A DNA stretch of 64,000 nt from Podocnemis expansa. Lineage: Eukaryota; Chordata; Testudines; Podocnemididae. Positions 33,722-44,970 of this stretch are shown here, one piece after another. The stretch lies in the NCBI GenBank assembly GCA_007922195.1, contig ML681981.1, positions 8,564,958 to 8,628,957 of the forward strand. Direction: 5' to 3'. The notes under the pieces were generated by a model. The model searched no databases. It saw only the letters and a program-made list of their open reading frames with translations, and had not been told where the DNA came from. Every line of letters begins with the position of its first letter. Position 1 is the first letter of the stretch. The translations under genes were made by a program, and so were the position numbers.

Positions 33722-35944
33722 GATTTGGCTGCTGACAAGTCAGTCATGGCAGTATGGCTGTTTTTGTATTCTGCCCCTGTCAACCTCAGCCTTTTTAAAA
33801 TCCTCCTCTTGCTTCCTTGTTTTCTTCTGCTACCACCAATGATATTCTGGCACCATCCCGCTGTAGTGCAGAATATGTGAGGAAAAAGTATGAACACCAT
33901 ATCTAGTCTGTAGCAGTAGCCAGCCGAATATGGGGATGATCCAAAAGAGCTGCAGTACCCACATCACAGCACTGCCTTGCCTTAAATGCCATGTAGATCT
34001 ATATGTATCGGGTGGGGGGCTGGTTCTTATTGAAATGTCTCCTGCAAGGTGGGCTAGCAGCATTATTGTATGGCAGACTTGTGTGTTGTGTATATTCAAC
34101 CAGCTGTCCCTTTCCCCAGCTGAGCTGGTCAATATCAAATCCAGAGTCCTGTGGTATTGTTTAAAGAAACTGGATAAGCCGCTATTTTTTTTCCTGTAAA
34201 ACACCCATAGACAGGCCCTGCAAGCAATTTTAAAAACTATTATTTACCACTGAGATTGTGTTGTCTACTCACATTCATGCATAACGATGTGTGAACATGG
34301 AGAAGAGTTAGCTCATTTGTATGGGGGTTTTGGTGGGGAGAAGATGGAACAGGAACTTTCATTTGTGGGGTGGGAGGAGAAAGGGGAAAAAGTAAGCTAG
34401 ATTTGGCCCTGGCTCCTGATGTTATAATAATCCTAGTGCAGGTCCCAAGTAGAAATGAGACTACGGCAGTGCCCATGTTAGCAACAAATATATTGTTTTT
34501 GTGATGCCAAATGGGCATCTGGGTAGTAGAGTTCTCTCTGGTTACCAGTCCACACTGCAGGAGCTCTTGCCAGTACATTAGTTCCACAGTGAAAAAGCTG
34601 GCCATTGATTCCCACTTTGAAGGCTGCAAATAGAAGAAATATGGTAAACTGCTCTCCCTCTGTAACAAGCAGGAAATTTCCAGACTCAGCAACAATTCTT
34701 CTTGACTGGCTAGTTGGAAAAACAACCTTAGACACCTGCTTGTGAGAAATGCACAGCTGTGGGTGTGCAGCAGCACACCATCTGCCAATGTGTGCCACTG
34801 TTAAAAGTGGCTTGTCATAGGAGTCTTTTAGAAAATTATTCTTCTTTGGAGAATGTGAGGTGAAGATGGACTATTGTGTCACTTAACCCACCCCTGGCTA
34901 ATGTGGGATTGGTCCCTACAGTATTTTTCAAGTGCTTGTAGTGTCTGTGTCCATGATAAAAACTAGAATACTTGTATTTCTTCTCATCCGTCTATCTTTT
35001 CTCCTTCTCATGTTTTTGGGTTTTTTTTCCCTCCATCCTCAGAGAATAATGGTTCCCCAACTTGAATATCAGTGACCTGAATATTGTTTCTCAAGGTTTT
35101 ATAAAATGTATTTTCACCAGTAGCAAAACTAGAAAAATAATAATAATTGAGCAGATCTCCATATTTTAGTTAGCTTTGAAGAAAATGAAGCATAGAAAAA
35201 TAAGGCAAGAAAGCTGTTTCTATGACTGGCAGAATTTCTATTGGGTGGAAATGAAAGTGTGAAACACCAGCGCTCAGTTTAAGAGCTGTATTCGCCATTA
35301 GAAGCTTGGCCTTGGATCAAGCTCTTGTGAAAGATAAATTGGAAGTGTGTAGCACAGCTCTTCTTGTCAACTATGTGGTATGCCAAACCAGCTATCTATG
35401 TGGTAATTTTGAATCACAGATATTTCAATTTAGTCTAATCCCTAATATGCATAATTGTTACCACAGAACTATTCTAGATTCAGCCATTTCTGTTATTACA
35501 GCATTTTTTTTTTTTACTAATACAGCATTGGAGATCGGTTATATCTTACCCTTTTTTCTTCTTTAATATTTGTTTTGTCAGTTAATCTTGCTTCATTTTT
35601 GCTGCCCTTTCTTTATCTTTGAATCAATTTATATCCTGCCTTAATCACACTTTATAATTTCAGATAAGTGTAGTCATGGTAATTTTCTATTTTATTTAGG
35701 TCAAGTCCAGATGAAACACTTTGTAAAAGTTTTGTTACCTAACAGTCAGAAGTGGACACTTATTAATTGATTTATTCCCATGTTACTCTGCTACTAATAT
35801 TTTGACAATTAAGTATAACTTTAGTTATTTTTTCAGTTTCTCCTCTAACCTGTGGAGTTTGGTGACGTGTTGTGGGGCAGTTGTGAGAACTTTTAAAGAA
35901 ATTAAATGCTTCATAAACACAGAGGAAACCTACGCAAAAGAATC
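33722..35944. other. No recognised gene; two long reverse open frames
   Basis: It contains reverse open frames of 182 codons (34240-34788) and 124 codons (33830-34204), adjacent and in the same direction. I recognise no domain in either. They are unusual for DNA that is not GC-rich, but could be chance or a decayed transposon. The rest is non-coding. Confidence 0.4.
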
Positions 35945-35955
35945 TTTCTTTCCAT

Positions 35956-36151
35956 AAAACAAACAAGGAGTCCTGTGCCACTTATAGATTAACAAGTTTA
36001 TTTACTGCATGAGCTTTTGTGGGAGAAAATCCCACTTCATCACTTTCTCCCACGAAATCTCCTGCAACAAAAAAATTTGTTAGTCTTTAAGTGCCACAGG
36101 ATTCCTTGTTTGTTTTACTGAACTAGATTAACACAGCTGCCCTTTGCAACT
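35956..36151. mobile_element. Palindromic PLE copy with 11-bp TSD
   Basis: A 196-bp insertion flanked exactly by TTTCTTTCCAT (35945-35955 and 36152-36162). The arms AAACAAACAAGGAGTCCTGT and ACAGGATTCCTTGTTTGTTT are inverted; the centre is CCCACTTCATCACTTTCTCC. The right arm continues to CTGAACTAGATTAACACAGC. Confidence 0.8.
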
Positions 36152-36406
36152 TTTCTTTCCATGGGTTCAGTCTAAAACACTGCTAGAAAAGCCACTCTAT
36201 CATATTGGGCCAATATCTCAGGAGTGGTTGGGGTGGGGAAGCTCACAAAAGGGACAGTAGACCACTTTTGTATCTGCCTGATCTTCATCACTAGGTACCA
36301 ATCTGGTCTAGATACTGCTTGAAATACTATTGTTGCAGTAGGCTACGTTGATGGAGATGTTCTTGCAGCTGGGAATTGAGGCACACCAGAGTGCTCAAAG
36401 CACAGT

Positions 36407-36916
36407 GGCTATGTCCACATGTTGCTTTTAAATTGAAACAATGACTGTTGTTTTGATTTAAAAAATAGCATGTCTGAATGACGTTTCGTTATTTTGAAAT
36501 GTTGAGCCCCATCATTTCGAAACAACAAACCTTATTTTGAAATAGTAAAACCTAGGAAGAACACGAAATAGCCATTAAATCGAAATGGTTGTTTTGAAAT
36601 AACGCCGTTCGGATGTGTTATTTCAAAATAACCATTATTTTGATTTAACACTTTTGTCCTTCTCCTTCCCAAGGTGCCTTCCTTTTTCTGTATATTGGGT
36701 GGGGGCATGGCCCAGCAAGGGGGCCATGTTGCCACACCTCCCATGCTGCCCCTCTCCTGAATCGAAATAGCAAGTCCTGTGTCCAGAATTACTATTTCAA
36801 TTTGGTGTTTTTGCTTAATTCAATTTAAGTTAAATTGAATTAAGGATTTTATTTTGAATTAACTTATTTCGATTTAACTTAAATCAAAATAAGCGTGTGT
36901 GTGTGTGTACATAGCC
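36407..36916. mobile_element. MITE C, ends GGCTATGTCCACAT, 3-bp TSD
   Basis: A 510-bp element flanked by AGT on both sides, with ends GGCTATGTCCACATG and GTGTGTACATAGCC. It is the same family as MITE A: a shared centre (CCTTCTCCTTCC, CCTTTTTCTGTATATTGGGT, GGGGGCCATGTTGCCACACC) and AT palindromes (TTATTTTGAAATA, TTATTTCGATTTAA) towards both ends. A short GT repeat lies just inside the right end. Open frames inside are by-products. Confidence 0.8.
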
Positions 36917-38384
36917 AGTGAGGTCAAGGGTACTGTGAACATACGTTGGTAACAGATAGATTGCTTAGTGGGTAGCTTGTTTCTTACTTTTGTACAACAA
37001 TTTTATTGTGACAGTAACATACAACTCCGAAGGATAAAAATCTAATATCGTTTTGAGCTCACTGTGGATCTGTCTAAATGACTAGGTTATTTGATTAAAA
37101 ATTAGTCGGGTCTATGAGTTCTTCCGTGAAGGATAGGGAAAACTAAAAACTGTCTCTGACTTCGTTCCTGTGTAATCATCCTGCGTATGCTTTGCACAGC
37201 CCGCAGTATCTTCCTCAGCCTAGAGAGTGCAACTGTGTAGCTGGCTTTTTAAGACTGAAATGAGAGTCCTTGAAGAACAAGATGTAAATTTAAGAGCAGA
37301 ACAGCTATTTCCATAAGAATCTGATAGAACATGGATGCTAGTGGATTATATTATACCGTATCAAGGGTAGGTCTCCTGCCTGGTTATTTAGCTACATGTG
37401 TATACAGGAACAGCCAACTTCAAGTGGACGGTTCTGAACTTCAGTAAATTCCTCCTGGTGTGTCTCCACTGGAGAGAAAGTGACTGACTACTTTAATGGC
37501 AAGAGATTTCACCCAAGGTGAGATATTTCATAATGAAGGGAATCCCATCTAGTCAAGTAAGTCAACCTCCCACCAACTCCTCCTTAAAATAATACTGCTA
37601 CAGCACTAAGGAAAATGGCACGCAGCACTATAGACTAGTAGTTCTCAACATTTTGTGGGACACAACATCACAAAATGTTTGGCAGAGTATCATGATCCAT
37701 AGGACACACCAGTCCTTACCCACCAGCTGAATCCAGCCACCTCCCTGGTTCTTTGTGACACTCTTATTGCTGTGGGATGACTCAGTAATACGTCCTGACA
37801 CTGTGGCTGAAGAACTGCTGCCATAGATATGGCCCTGATCCTTAAATCCAGCCAGGCCATGTGCAGCATGTGGCCTGAGAGGGGGCATACAGAGGACTCC
37901 ACACCACCTTGGTGCTCACACAGTTCCTGGGGCTGCCAAGGGTCAGCCCAGCCCCTCTGAAAGTTAGAGTAGCCTTAGGGGTAATTGTGCGTGACCTTGG
38001 TGTGCCCTTTGTTGTGTCTATCCCAGGTATTGAAGGTCTTCTTGGGGCAGCTTCAAGGCTTAAAAGAGCCTTGGCAGGGTCAAATAACTAGTACATAACT
38101 AAAGCAGACTGCATCTTGTTTTCTGGCTTTTGCATTTCAAAACTCCTGCCAAAACATCCAAAGAATGCCAAAGACATTGAAGGAGCATCTAAGCAATGGA
38201 AGCCTGCATATATCTGCATAGATCTGGTAATGCCTGAGTAATGCTATCTTCAGAGTCTGCTCAACTGTGTTCAGTTTGACAAGTTTCAGAGATAACAAGG
38301 AAAAACCTTTCTTAAAAGCTGATTTTTTTTGGCTATTCAGGCATGCTCAGGGATCCTAGTCCTTAAGGTACTGGCTGTTCATCA
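36917..38384. other. No gene seen
   Basis: Non-coding DNA. A GTTCTCAAC-type start near 37640 resembles a hAT end, but no partner was found. Short open frames at 37628-37902 (reverse) and 37909-38091 have no recognisable domain. Confidence 0.45.
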
Positions 38385-38580
38385 CAAGAATGGGCTCTAG
38401 TCCTGCCTCTGCCAATCTCTCACTGTGTGAGCCTGACAAAGGCCTTTCTCTCTTATGTGCCTCAGCTTCCCTTTCTATAGAATGGAGAAAATAATACCCC
38501 CCACAAACATCTTTTGAACAGCACTTTGAGATCTTTAGCTGAAAATAGTTATGTAAACTTTAACCATAATAATAATAATA
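38385..38580 (+). mobile_element. MIR SINE
   Basis: Sense MIR: GTCCTGCCTCTGCCAATCTC, TCACTGTGTGAGCCTGAC, GTGCCTCAGCTTCCCTTTC, ATAGAATGGAGAAAATAATA, then a GCACTTTGAGATC tail and an AAT microsatellite. This is the most complete MIR of the window. Confidence 0.65.
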
Positions 38581-41190
38581 TATATGTGCCAAGTCATCAT
38601 CTTTTCTTCTGTTTTATCATTTCTCTGTAGATTGTATTAGTTCCAACTCTGAAATGCAAATGCATTTCTCTGTGCTCTTGCTTTTTATAAAGGTTAGAAA
38701 TACATATCATGCTGTTCCTGGCTGCTTTGAAAAGGTCAGGAGATGAGGGTGCCAGTGCCAGTGGACTTTAATGTTGTCACAGTTTTCCATAATTCTGCTG
38801 GTTTACAGTGGCCTCTTCAATTAAAATTTAAATTTAGCATACCACATCATAGGTCACTGCTATTTTAGATAATTAGTTATTTGCAAAGATACACACATCT
38901 CCTCAGCATGGGGAAAATAAAATGCGTACAAAAACATGGAGTATAAACTTTACTTGGAAAACCTCAGAGGAAGCCATTTACTGAGATGAATGTTTTAATA
39001 ACAGAATCATGATCCAACTGCTTCATGGGGGGTTGTGTTAGTACCCTGTCAGCAAAGAGGATAAGAGCACTTACAGACGTAATCAAGACTTTAATATCAG
39101 AGTGCAAGCTCAGCTATTCTGTGAGAAGATATGGCACTGAGAACAATGGTAAATTTGATACCAGGCGGCAAAGTCAAACAAATCAAGGTATTTTAGTGCG
39201 AAACACCTGCTGAGTACTTGATCTCTAAGCAAAAAGAGTAAAAGGCTAATTTAAATTACTATACATCTTATTGTTACTGGTCTTATCGCATGGAGCAAAT
39301 ACAAAAGAGCTTGCAATACGTTACTTCTGTATATTACTGACTGTGCCAAAATGAAACTCTCGACTCTTCCTTCTGTATCAAAGCAGATGAAAACATCTGG
39401 TTGTAAGCATCTTACTCCCAAATCTGGACATGCTGGCTGGAACAATGCAGATGCTCCTAACCCATAAATGTGTTTTGTTTTAAGGGCATTGGGCAAAACA
39501 TCTGTTTTCAACCTGTCTTTGAGATTCCCTGCTCAGTTCTAGTTGATGTATGCCCTATTGAGTCATAGTACTACCAGTACGAACAACTTTCCATATATGT
39601 ACATCGTGGGAAAAGTATGACCCCTTGTTCACCGTTACTCAAGTGGTTATTGCCAACAGCTGTGATATATGCATTCAGAGAAAAGTGAATCTCAACCACA
39701 CACAGAACAAGAGGAGACGGTGTTGGGGGGAATGATTAGGAGAAGGAACTTAAGGAACATGTACAATGTGCTGCTTAATGCATTATGGCTATAGAATAAC
39801 TGTTGCACTAACTTTTCCCCTAAGGTTCTTGGCAAAACATGTAAGATTTTTTCTTGTACCTTTGTTTCATTTAAGGTTCAAGCTTCAAGATGTGATGCTG
39901 AAGGTAACATCAGAGTGCCAAGGCAACAAAAGTTCAAAGGTGCGTGATACTTTGTTTACATGGCACACCATGCATCTTGAACCTCTAATTGCATACATTC
40001 AGAACTACTGAAATGGAGCTACTTCATGAATAGAAGATGGCAACCAGTCAACACACAGTGATAACGTGTACAGCAGAGGAAAGAAGAAAGACCTCTACTC
40101 AGAAATGCCATGAAACGTCAATGAATACCCTAGGATGTGGATTTTTAAGGTATCATTCAAAAGCCTTATGTGCCAGATGACATGGAATTCCACTTCTGTC
40201 CTTTGGAAGGATGAATATCTAAGTCATCCCTAAAAGAATTTAACAAGTATCTTCCTGGGAATCTAGGTATTTCAAATTCTGGAGCTTAGACCATAAACCA
40301 TTCCTGTTTAATCAAAGGAGGCAGCACAAATTGTAATGCACATGACACACTAAAATCTAAGTGAAGTATGTCAGTTTATTTGCTGGAGCATTTAGTGGGC
40401 TTTGATAAATGATGGGTCCCCAGAATAAAAACCTTATCTTTGTTCTTCCAGATTTTTAGAGAAAAATTTCAAATCTTCTCATCTATCTGGCGCCCTAACC
40501 ATTCCTCACTGTGGTATGTGAGACTCTCCACACAACACCTCCTCCTCAAACCCTGCCTGCACCTGACTCTTCCACTTTCAGCAATTCACTATTTGAACAT
40601 ATTTTCTGTTTGATATAGTTTTAAGTCACTATGCATTGACATAAGCACCCAACAATGTCTGTCGTATTTAAATGACATCATGGTATTGACAACCCCAGGC
40701 ATTCAAAAGAATAATGAACCTGACATTAAGGACCATTTTAAAACTAAATTTTAAAAAGCCTGCTTATTTTTAGAGGTTTAACTTGAGCACAAGATAGGAA
40801 ATAAACAGCACTTAATAAAGCAAGTGAGTTTTATCAAGAGGATGGTGCTCTAATTATAATTATGTAGTTCACATTTCAATTTGATGAGGATATTAAAAGA
40901 ATTCCTGGGAGAGTTTTCGGCATTCTAAAAGCACAACAGTTTGAAAGCTTGCCTTCTTAAGGAGGGCATTTCTTTAAAGGGCCACACTGAAATCCCAGTC
41001 TTGCAGTTTATGCACAGGCATTTAGAAGAGTCATTGAACCTGAAGTCTACAGCAGCATTCTCCTCATCTTAGTAATTAGTTGTTTATTAACTCTTTCCTG
41101 TAACAATTCTTAAAGCTTGAATCCAAAGCATTAAGATAGTATCTGGAATACATGCACACTATATATTCTCTTTATCAGTTTGGAAACATT
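38581..41190. other. No gene seen
   Basis: AT-rich non-coding DNA without a repeat that I can define. The frames at 39025-39213, 39251-39511 (reverse) and 39766-40011 show no domain. Confidence 0.5.
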
Positions 41191-41203
41191 TTGTTTATCC
41201 AAA

Positions 41204-41399
41204 ACAAGCAAGGAGTCCTGTGGCACTCCTGAAGACTAACAAATTTATTTATCTCATGAGCTTTCATGGGAGAAAATCTCCTTTATCAGACCCCATCTTC
41301 AAAGCATCTGATGAAGTGGGATTTTCTCCCATGAAAGCTCATGCAATAAATAAATTTGTTTATCTTTATGTGTCACAGGACTCCTTGGTTTTTTTGCTG
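41204..41399. mobile_element. Palindromic PLE copy with 7-bp TSD
   Basis: A 196-bp insertion flanked by ATCCAAA at 41197-41203 and 41400-41406. The arms CAAGCAAGGAGTCCTGTGGC and GTCACAGGACTCCTTGGTTT are inverted. The halves meet at CCCCATCTTCAAAGCATCTG. It has the same overall length as the copy at 35956, so the family has a preferred palindrome size. Confidence 0.75.
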
Positions 41400-42344
41400 A
41401 TCCAAATAGAAGCATCTCAAGACAAGGGTGAAATGTTAACATTCCCTCCATACTTTGTGTTCCTCATCTGCCTCCCTTGGTTATGACTTGCATTAGATAG
41501 GTCACAAAAAGTATCCATGTGTGACTCAGGCAATTCAATGTGATATTCAATATCACAAATATACTGGCCATTTTTTAAACAAAAGGGAAGTAGGAACCTC
41601 GGAATTACAGATCAATCAGCCACACCTCATTCCCCAGAAAAATGATGGAGCAGGTCCTTAAGAAATCTGTTTTGAAGCAATGGGAGGAGAAGAAGTTGAT
41701 TGGGAACAGATTCACCAAGAGCAAGTCATGACTGAACAATATGATTGACTTCTAATAAGATGATTGGCTCTTTGGATGTGAAGAAAGTGGTGGATGTGAT
41801 GTATCCTGACTTTAACAAAATTTTTGATGTGGTCTCTCACAATATTCTTGCCAGCAAGTTAAAGTAGTATGGGTTAGACGAATGGATCATAAGCTGGATA
41901 GAAAGCTGGTTAGGCCATTGGGCTCAACAGGTAGTGATCAACTGCTTCATGTCTAGTTGACAGCTTGTAACAAGCGGAGTCCACACGAGATTGGCCCAGG
42001 GGCCAATTTTGTTCAGCATCTTTATTAATGATCTGCTGATGGAGTGGACTGCACTGTCAGTAAGTTTGCAGATGACATTAAGCTGAGGAGAATGGTAGAT
42101 AGGCTAGAGGAAACTTGACAAATTGGAGGGTTAGGCCAAGAGAAATCTGGTGACATTCAAAAAGGACAAGTGTGAAGTCTTGAACTTAACATGAAAGACC
42201 CCAACGTACTGGTACAGATGGGGGACTGACTGACTAGGCAGTGGTTCTGCAGAAAAGGATGGGGGGTTATAGTGGTCAAGAAGCTGTGTATGAATCAATA
42301 ATGTGCCCTTGTTGCCAAGAAGGCTAATGGGATATTGGGCAGAG

Positions 42345-42759
42345 TGACAGGGCAGGAATAGTGAAACTCCTCACCTGCCCCTATAGTTCGGGGCTGGAGA
42401 GGCTAGGGCTGGCCTGATAGCAGCTGGGAGCTGATTAGGCAGCAGCAGAACTCTGGCCTAATCAGGAATATAAAGTGCAGCTGAGGAATTAACCCAGGGA
42501 TAGAAGAGGGGCCAGCAGAGGAAACAGGGAAGTTGTGTCCAGCAAGGCAAAACAGGGTCTCTAACAGCAGGCCAGAGGGAGTGAAGGCTTGAGCCTCTAA
42601 GCCCTGAGAGCATTTGGGGTACAAACTGAGTGGGACTGTCCCATCTGTAAATCAATGAGCACACGGTTTACACTGAAGATGAGCTATGGTGAGTCTCTTT
42701 CGGTTTACTGAAGAGCCAAGATAATGAAAAAAAACGGCAGAAAAGTGTGCCCCGCAACA
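42345..42759. mobile_element. LTR-like insertion within CR1
   Basis: Non-CR1 DNA of about 415 bp starting TGACAGGGCAGG and ending CCCCGCAACA (TG...CA), with a TATAAAG at about 42469. A solo LTR is the likeliest reading. No matching duplication is seen, and part of the expected CR1 sequence seems missing at the junction, so a deletion or rearrangement is possible. Boundaries are approximate. Confidence 0.4.
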
Positions 42760-43113
42760 GGCTGTTTGGCCCTTGTGAGTCCATGTTTGGAGTATTGTAT
42801 CCAATTTTCTGATGACCGCACCACCACCACAGGAGGGATGTGAACAAATTAGAGATACTCCAGTAGAAGGCAGGGAAAATGACTAGGAGACTGGGACAAG
42901 TCTTATGAGAAGAGGCTGAGGGAACTGGGCTTATTTAGTCTGCAGAAGGGAAGAGATGGCAAGGGGAGGAGGGGGATATTTGAAAGCAGCCTTCAATTAC
43001 CTGAAAAAAGGTTCTAAAGAGAATAGAGCTAGGCTGTTCCCACTTGTGGTAGCTGACAGAACAAGTAGCAATGGCCTCAAGTTGTAGAGGGAGAGGCCTG
43101 GGTTGGGTATTAG

Positions 43114-43791
43114 CAGGTGTTAGAGTATAATTTGGGGGGCCCTGGAACCCTTCTAAACTTCTGGGCCCCCTCATGTGGGTCTGGGCCCCCTTCACCCACC
43201 CCAGCTACTGCCCCCCTCCAATGTCTGCCCCCACCCCAGCTACTAACCCCAATGCCCACACCCAAAATCCACACTCTGCACCCAATATGCAGCCCCCAAT
43301 ACCCCCCCTCAAAATCCACACCTTGCCCCCAATACCCAATCCCAGCTTGGGCATCCCACAATAGAGAGAGGGTCCCCTCTAGCATGAGCTTCCTGCTCCC
43401 AAAGGGGAGCGCAGCTGGGCTGGCCCAACACTCATCAGCAGCCACACGCCGGAGCAGTGAGCAGTCACCCCTAACTCCCCTCCCTGGAGGCTGCACTTTG
43501 AGGCTTCTGCATCTAGCACAGCCTGTGCATGCACAGGGGAGCCAGGGAGGCTGACATGCCTCCCCACTCTCCCATGCCCTGCCAGAATGAGGCCTACTAT
43601 TTTGGGGGACTCAGGGTTCCAGGATCCGTAAAAATAGAAAATGGAGCCGGAACGCTGCGTTCTGGGGTCCACTATTTTAAATGGTGGGCCCTGGAATGCA
43701 GAGTTCCAGCTCCATTTTCTATTTTTAGGGGCCCTGGAATGCTGGGCCCTGGAAAGTCATTCCAGTGCGTTCTGGCTTACTTTAACCCCTG
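43114..43791. mobile_element. hAT-like element, second CAGGGGTTAAAGT copy
   Basis: A 678-bp element within CR1. The ends CAGGTGTTAGAGTA and TACTTTAACCCCTG pair at 12 of 14. Flanks GGTATTAG (43106-43113) and GATATTAA (43792-43799) match at 6 of 8. It shares with 17790-18382 a C-rich left half, and a right half with a TATTTTTAGGGGCCCTGGAA module and the palindrome GGAACGCTGCGTTCTGG. Frames of 95-145 codons within it follow base composition. Confidence 0.8.
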
Positions 43792-44000
43792 GATATTAAG
43801 AAAAGTCTGTCACTAGGAGGGTGGCAAAGCACTCAAATGGGTTATCTTAGGAGGTGGTAAAATCTCCATCCTTAACGATTTTCTGTGTGACAAAGCCCTG
43901 AGTGAGTGACTTAATTGGAGTTGCTTCTGCTTTGAACAGGGGGCTGGACTAGATAACCTCCTGAGGTGCCTTCCATCCCTAACGTTTCAAGATTCTATAT

Positions 44001-44687
44001 TTCAAACTAATTCAAAACCAAAAAATCAGAATAACCTGAAGTGTGGAAAGTTGGTTTGGATGGTGGGTGAGTGGTCTGGAATCTTGCTTTTCTGACCAGC
44101 AGTTTACTAGTATTTTATCTGTGAGTCTGCTATTCTGATATTTTTAAAGGATATGAATACAAATTAGTGTTTAGATTTGCTCATCTCTATCCTTGAGACT
44201 CTAAAGTAAAATCCATCAGCGGAGGTTTACTATTATTATACTGATTTTTCAGATGCTATACTCATTTACTTGGCACTAGTTATACCTAGTCATTCAACAG
44301 TATTGCCAAACTTGAAGAAATAATTGAAAGCTACCTAAATAGTCACAAAAAGTAACATCAAAAGACTGCATTATCCACTTACCAAAGCTATGCAAATATG
44401 TTTTCCACTGCTAAGTTCTGGTGCGTTACAAGTAATTCTTCATCATGAGAAAAGAAACTGTGAATCGCTTATTCAAATAAATAGCTGTACAGTAATTGAT
44501 TTAAGTGAAAGGTAATACATTTTTATTTTGGGAGATGTTATTTTTACTCTATTACACTTTCTTATTTTTAGGGGCTTTACAATGTTAGTTAGATAGTATG
44601 TTGGCTAACTATCAAGGGAAGGAGAGAACTGAATTGTATTCCATAATAATGTAATTCCTTAATAATGCAAAACTACTTGCCATAGGA
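44001..44687. other. No gene seen
   Basis: AT-rich non-coding spacer between two CR1 elements. Confidence 0.5.
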
Positions 44688-44970
44688 ATATAAGGCTGGA
44701 AGGGACCTTGAAATCAACAAGTCTAGCCCACTGTGAAGCAAATAAACCTGACCATCCTGGTTAGGTGTTTTGTCCAAGCTGTTCCTAAAAGCCCTCAATG
44801 ATGGAGACTCCACAACATCCCTTGGAAGCCTATTCCACAGTTCGACTCCTCTTCATAGTTTAGAAAAATGCTCCTAATATGTAACCTAAATCTCTTTTGC
44901 TGCAGGTGAAGACCACTACTTCTCTCTGTCCACTGGAGGAAAGACAAGATAAATTGGTCAGTCTTTGTCA
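44688..44970 (-). mobile_element. CR1 LINE 3' end, reverse strand
   Basis: Reverse-oriented CR1: AATATAAGGCTGGAAGGGAC, AACAAGTCTAGCCCACTG, AAGCCCTCAATGATGGAGAC, CATCCCTTGGAAGCCTATTC, TAACCTAAATCTCTTTTGCT. It is truncated in the terminal coding region. It opposes the orientation of the copy ending at 44000. Confidence 0.75.

Larger units (their letters stand above)
41590..44000 (+). mobile_element. CR1 LINE copy with two later insertions
   Basis: A sense-strand CR1 reaching from the reverse transcriptase palm to the 3' end. Translation in broken frames gives FDVVSHNILASKLK and, from about 42064, SKFADDIKLRR, the FADD catalytic motif, followed by the C-terminal and 3' parts (GGCTGGACTAGATAACCTCC, then CCTTCCATCCCTAACG). 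Stops and shifts make it non-functional. It is interrupted by an LTR-like block at about 42345-42759 and by a hAT at 43114-43791. This is the longest CR1 in the window. Confidence 0.85.

Noticed and set aside
37636..37700. hAT left end near GTAGTTCTCAACATTTTG
   Set aside because: No opposite end or 8-bp duplication could be found downstream.
43110..43554. 128- and 145-codon frames on both strands
   Set aside because: They lie within the C-rich half of a hAT element with defined ends.
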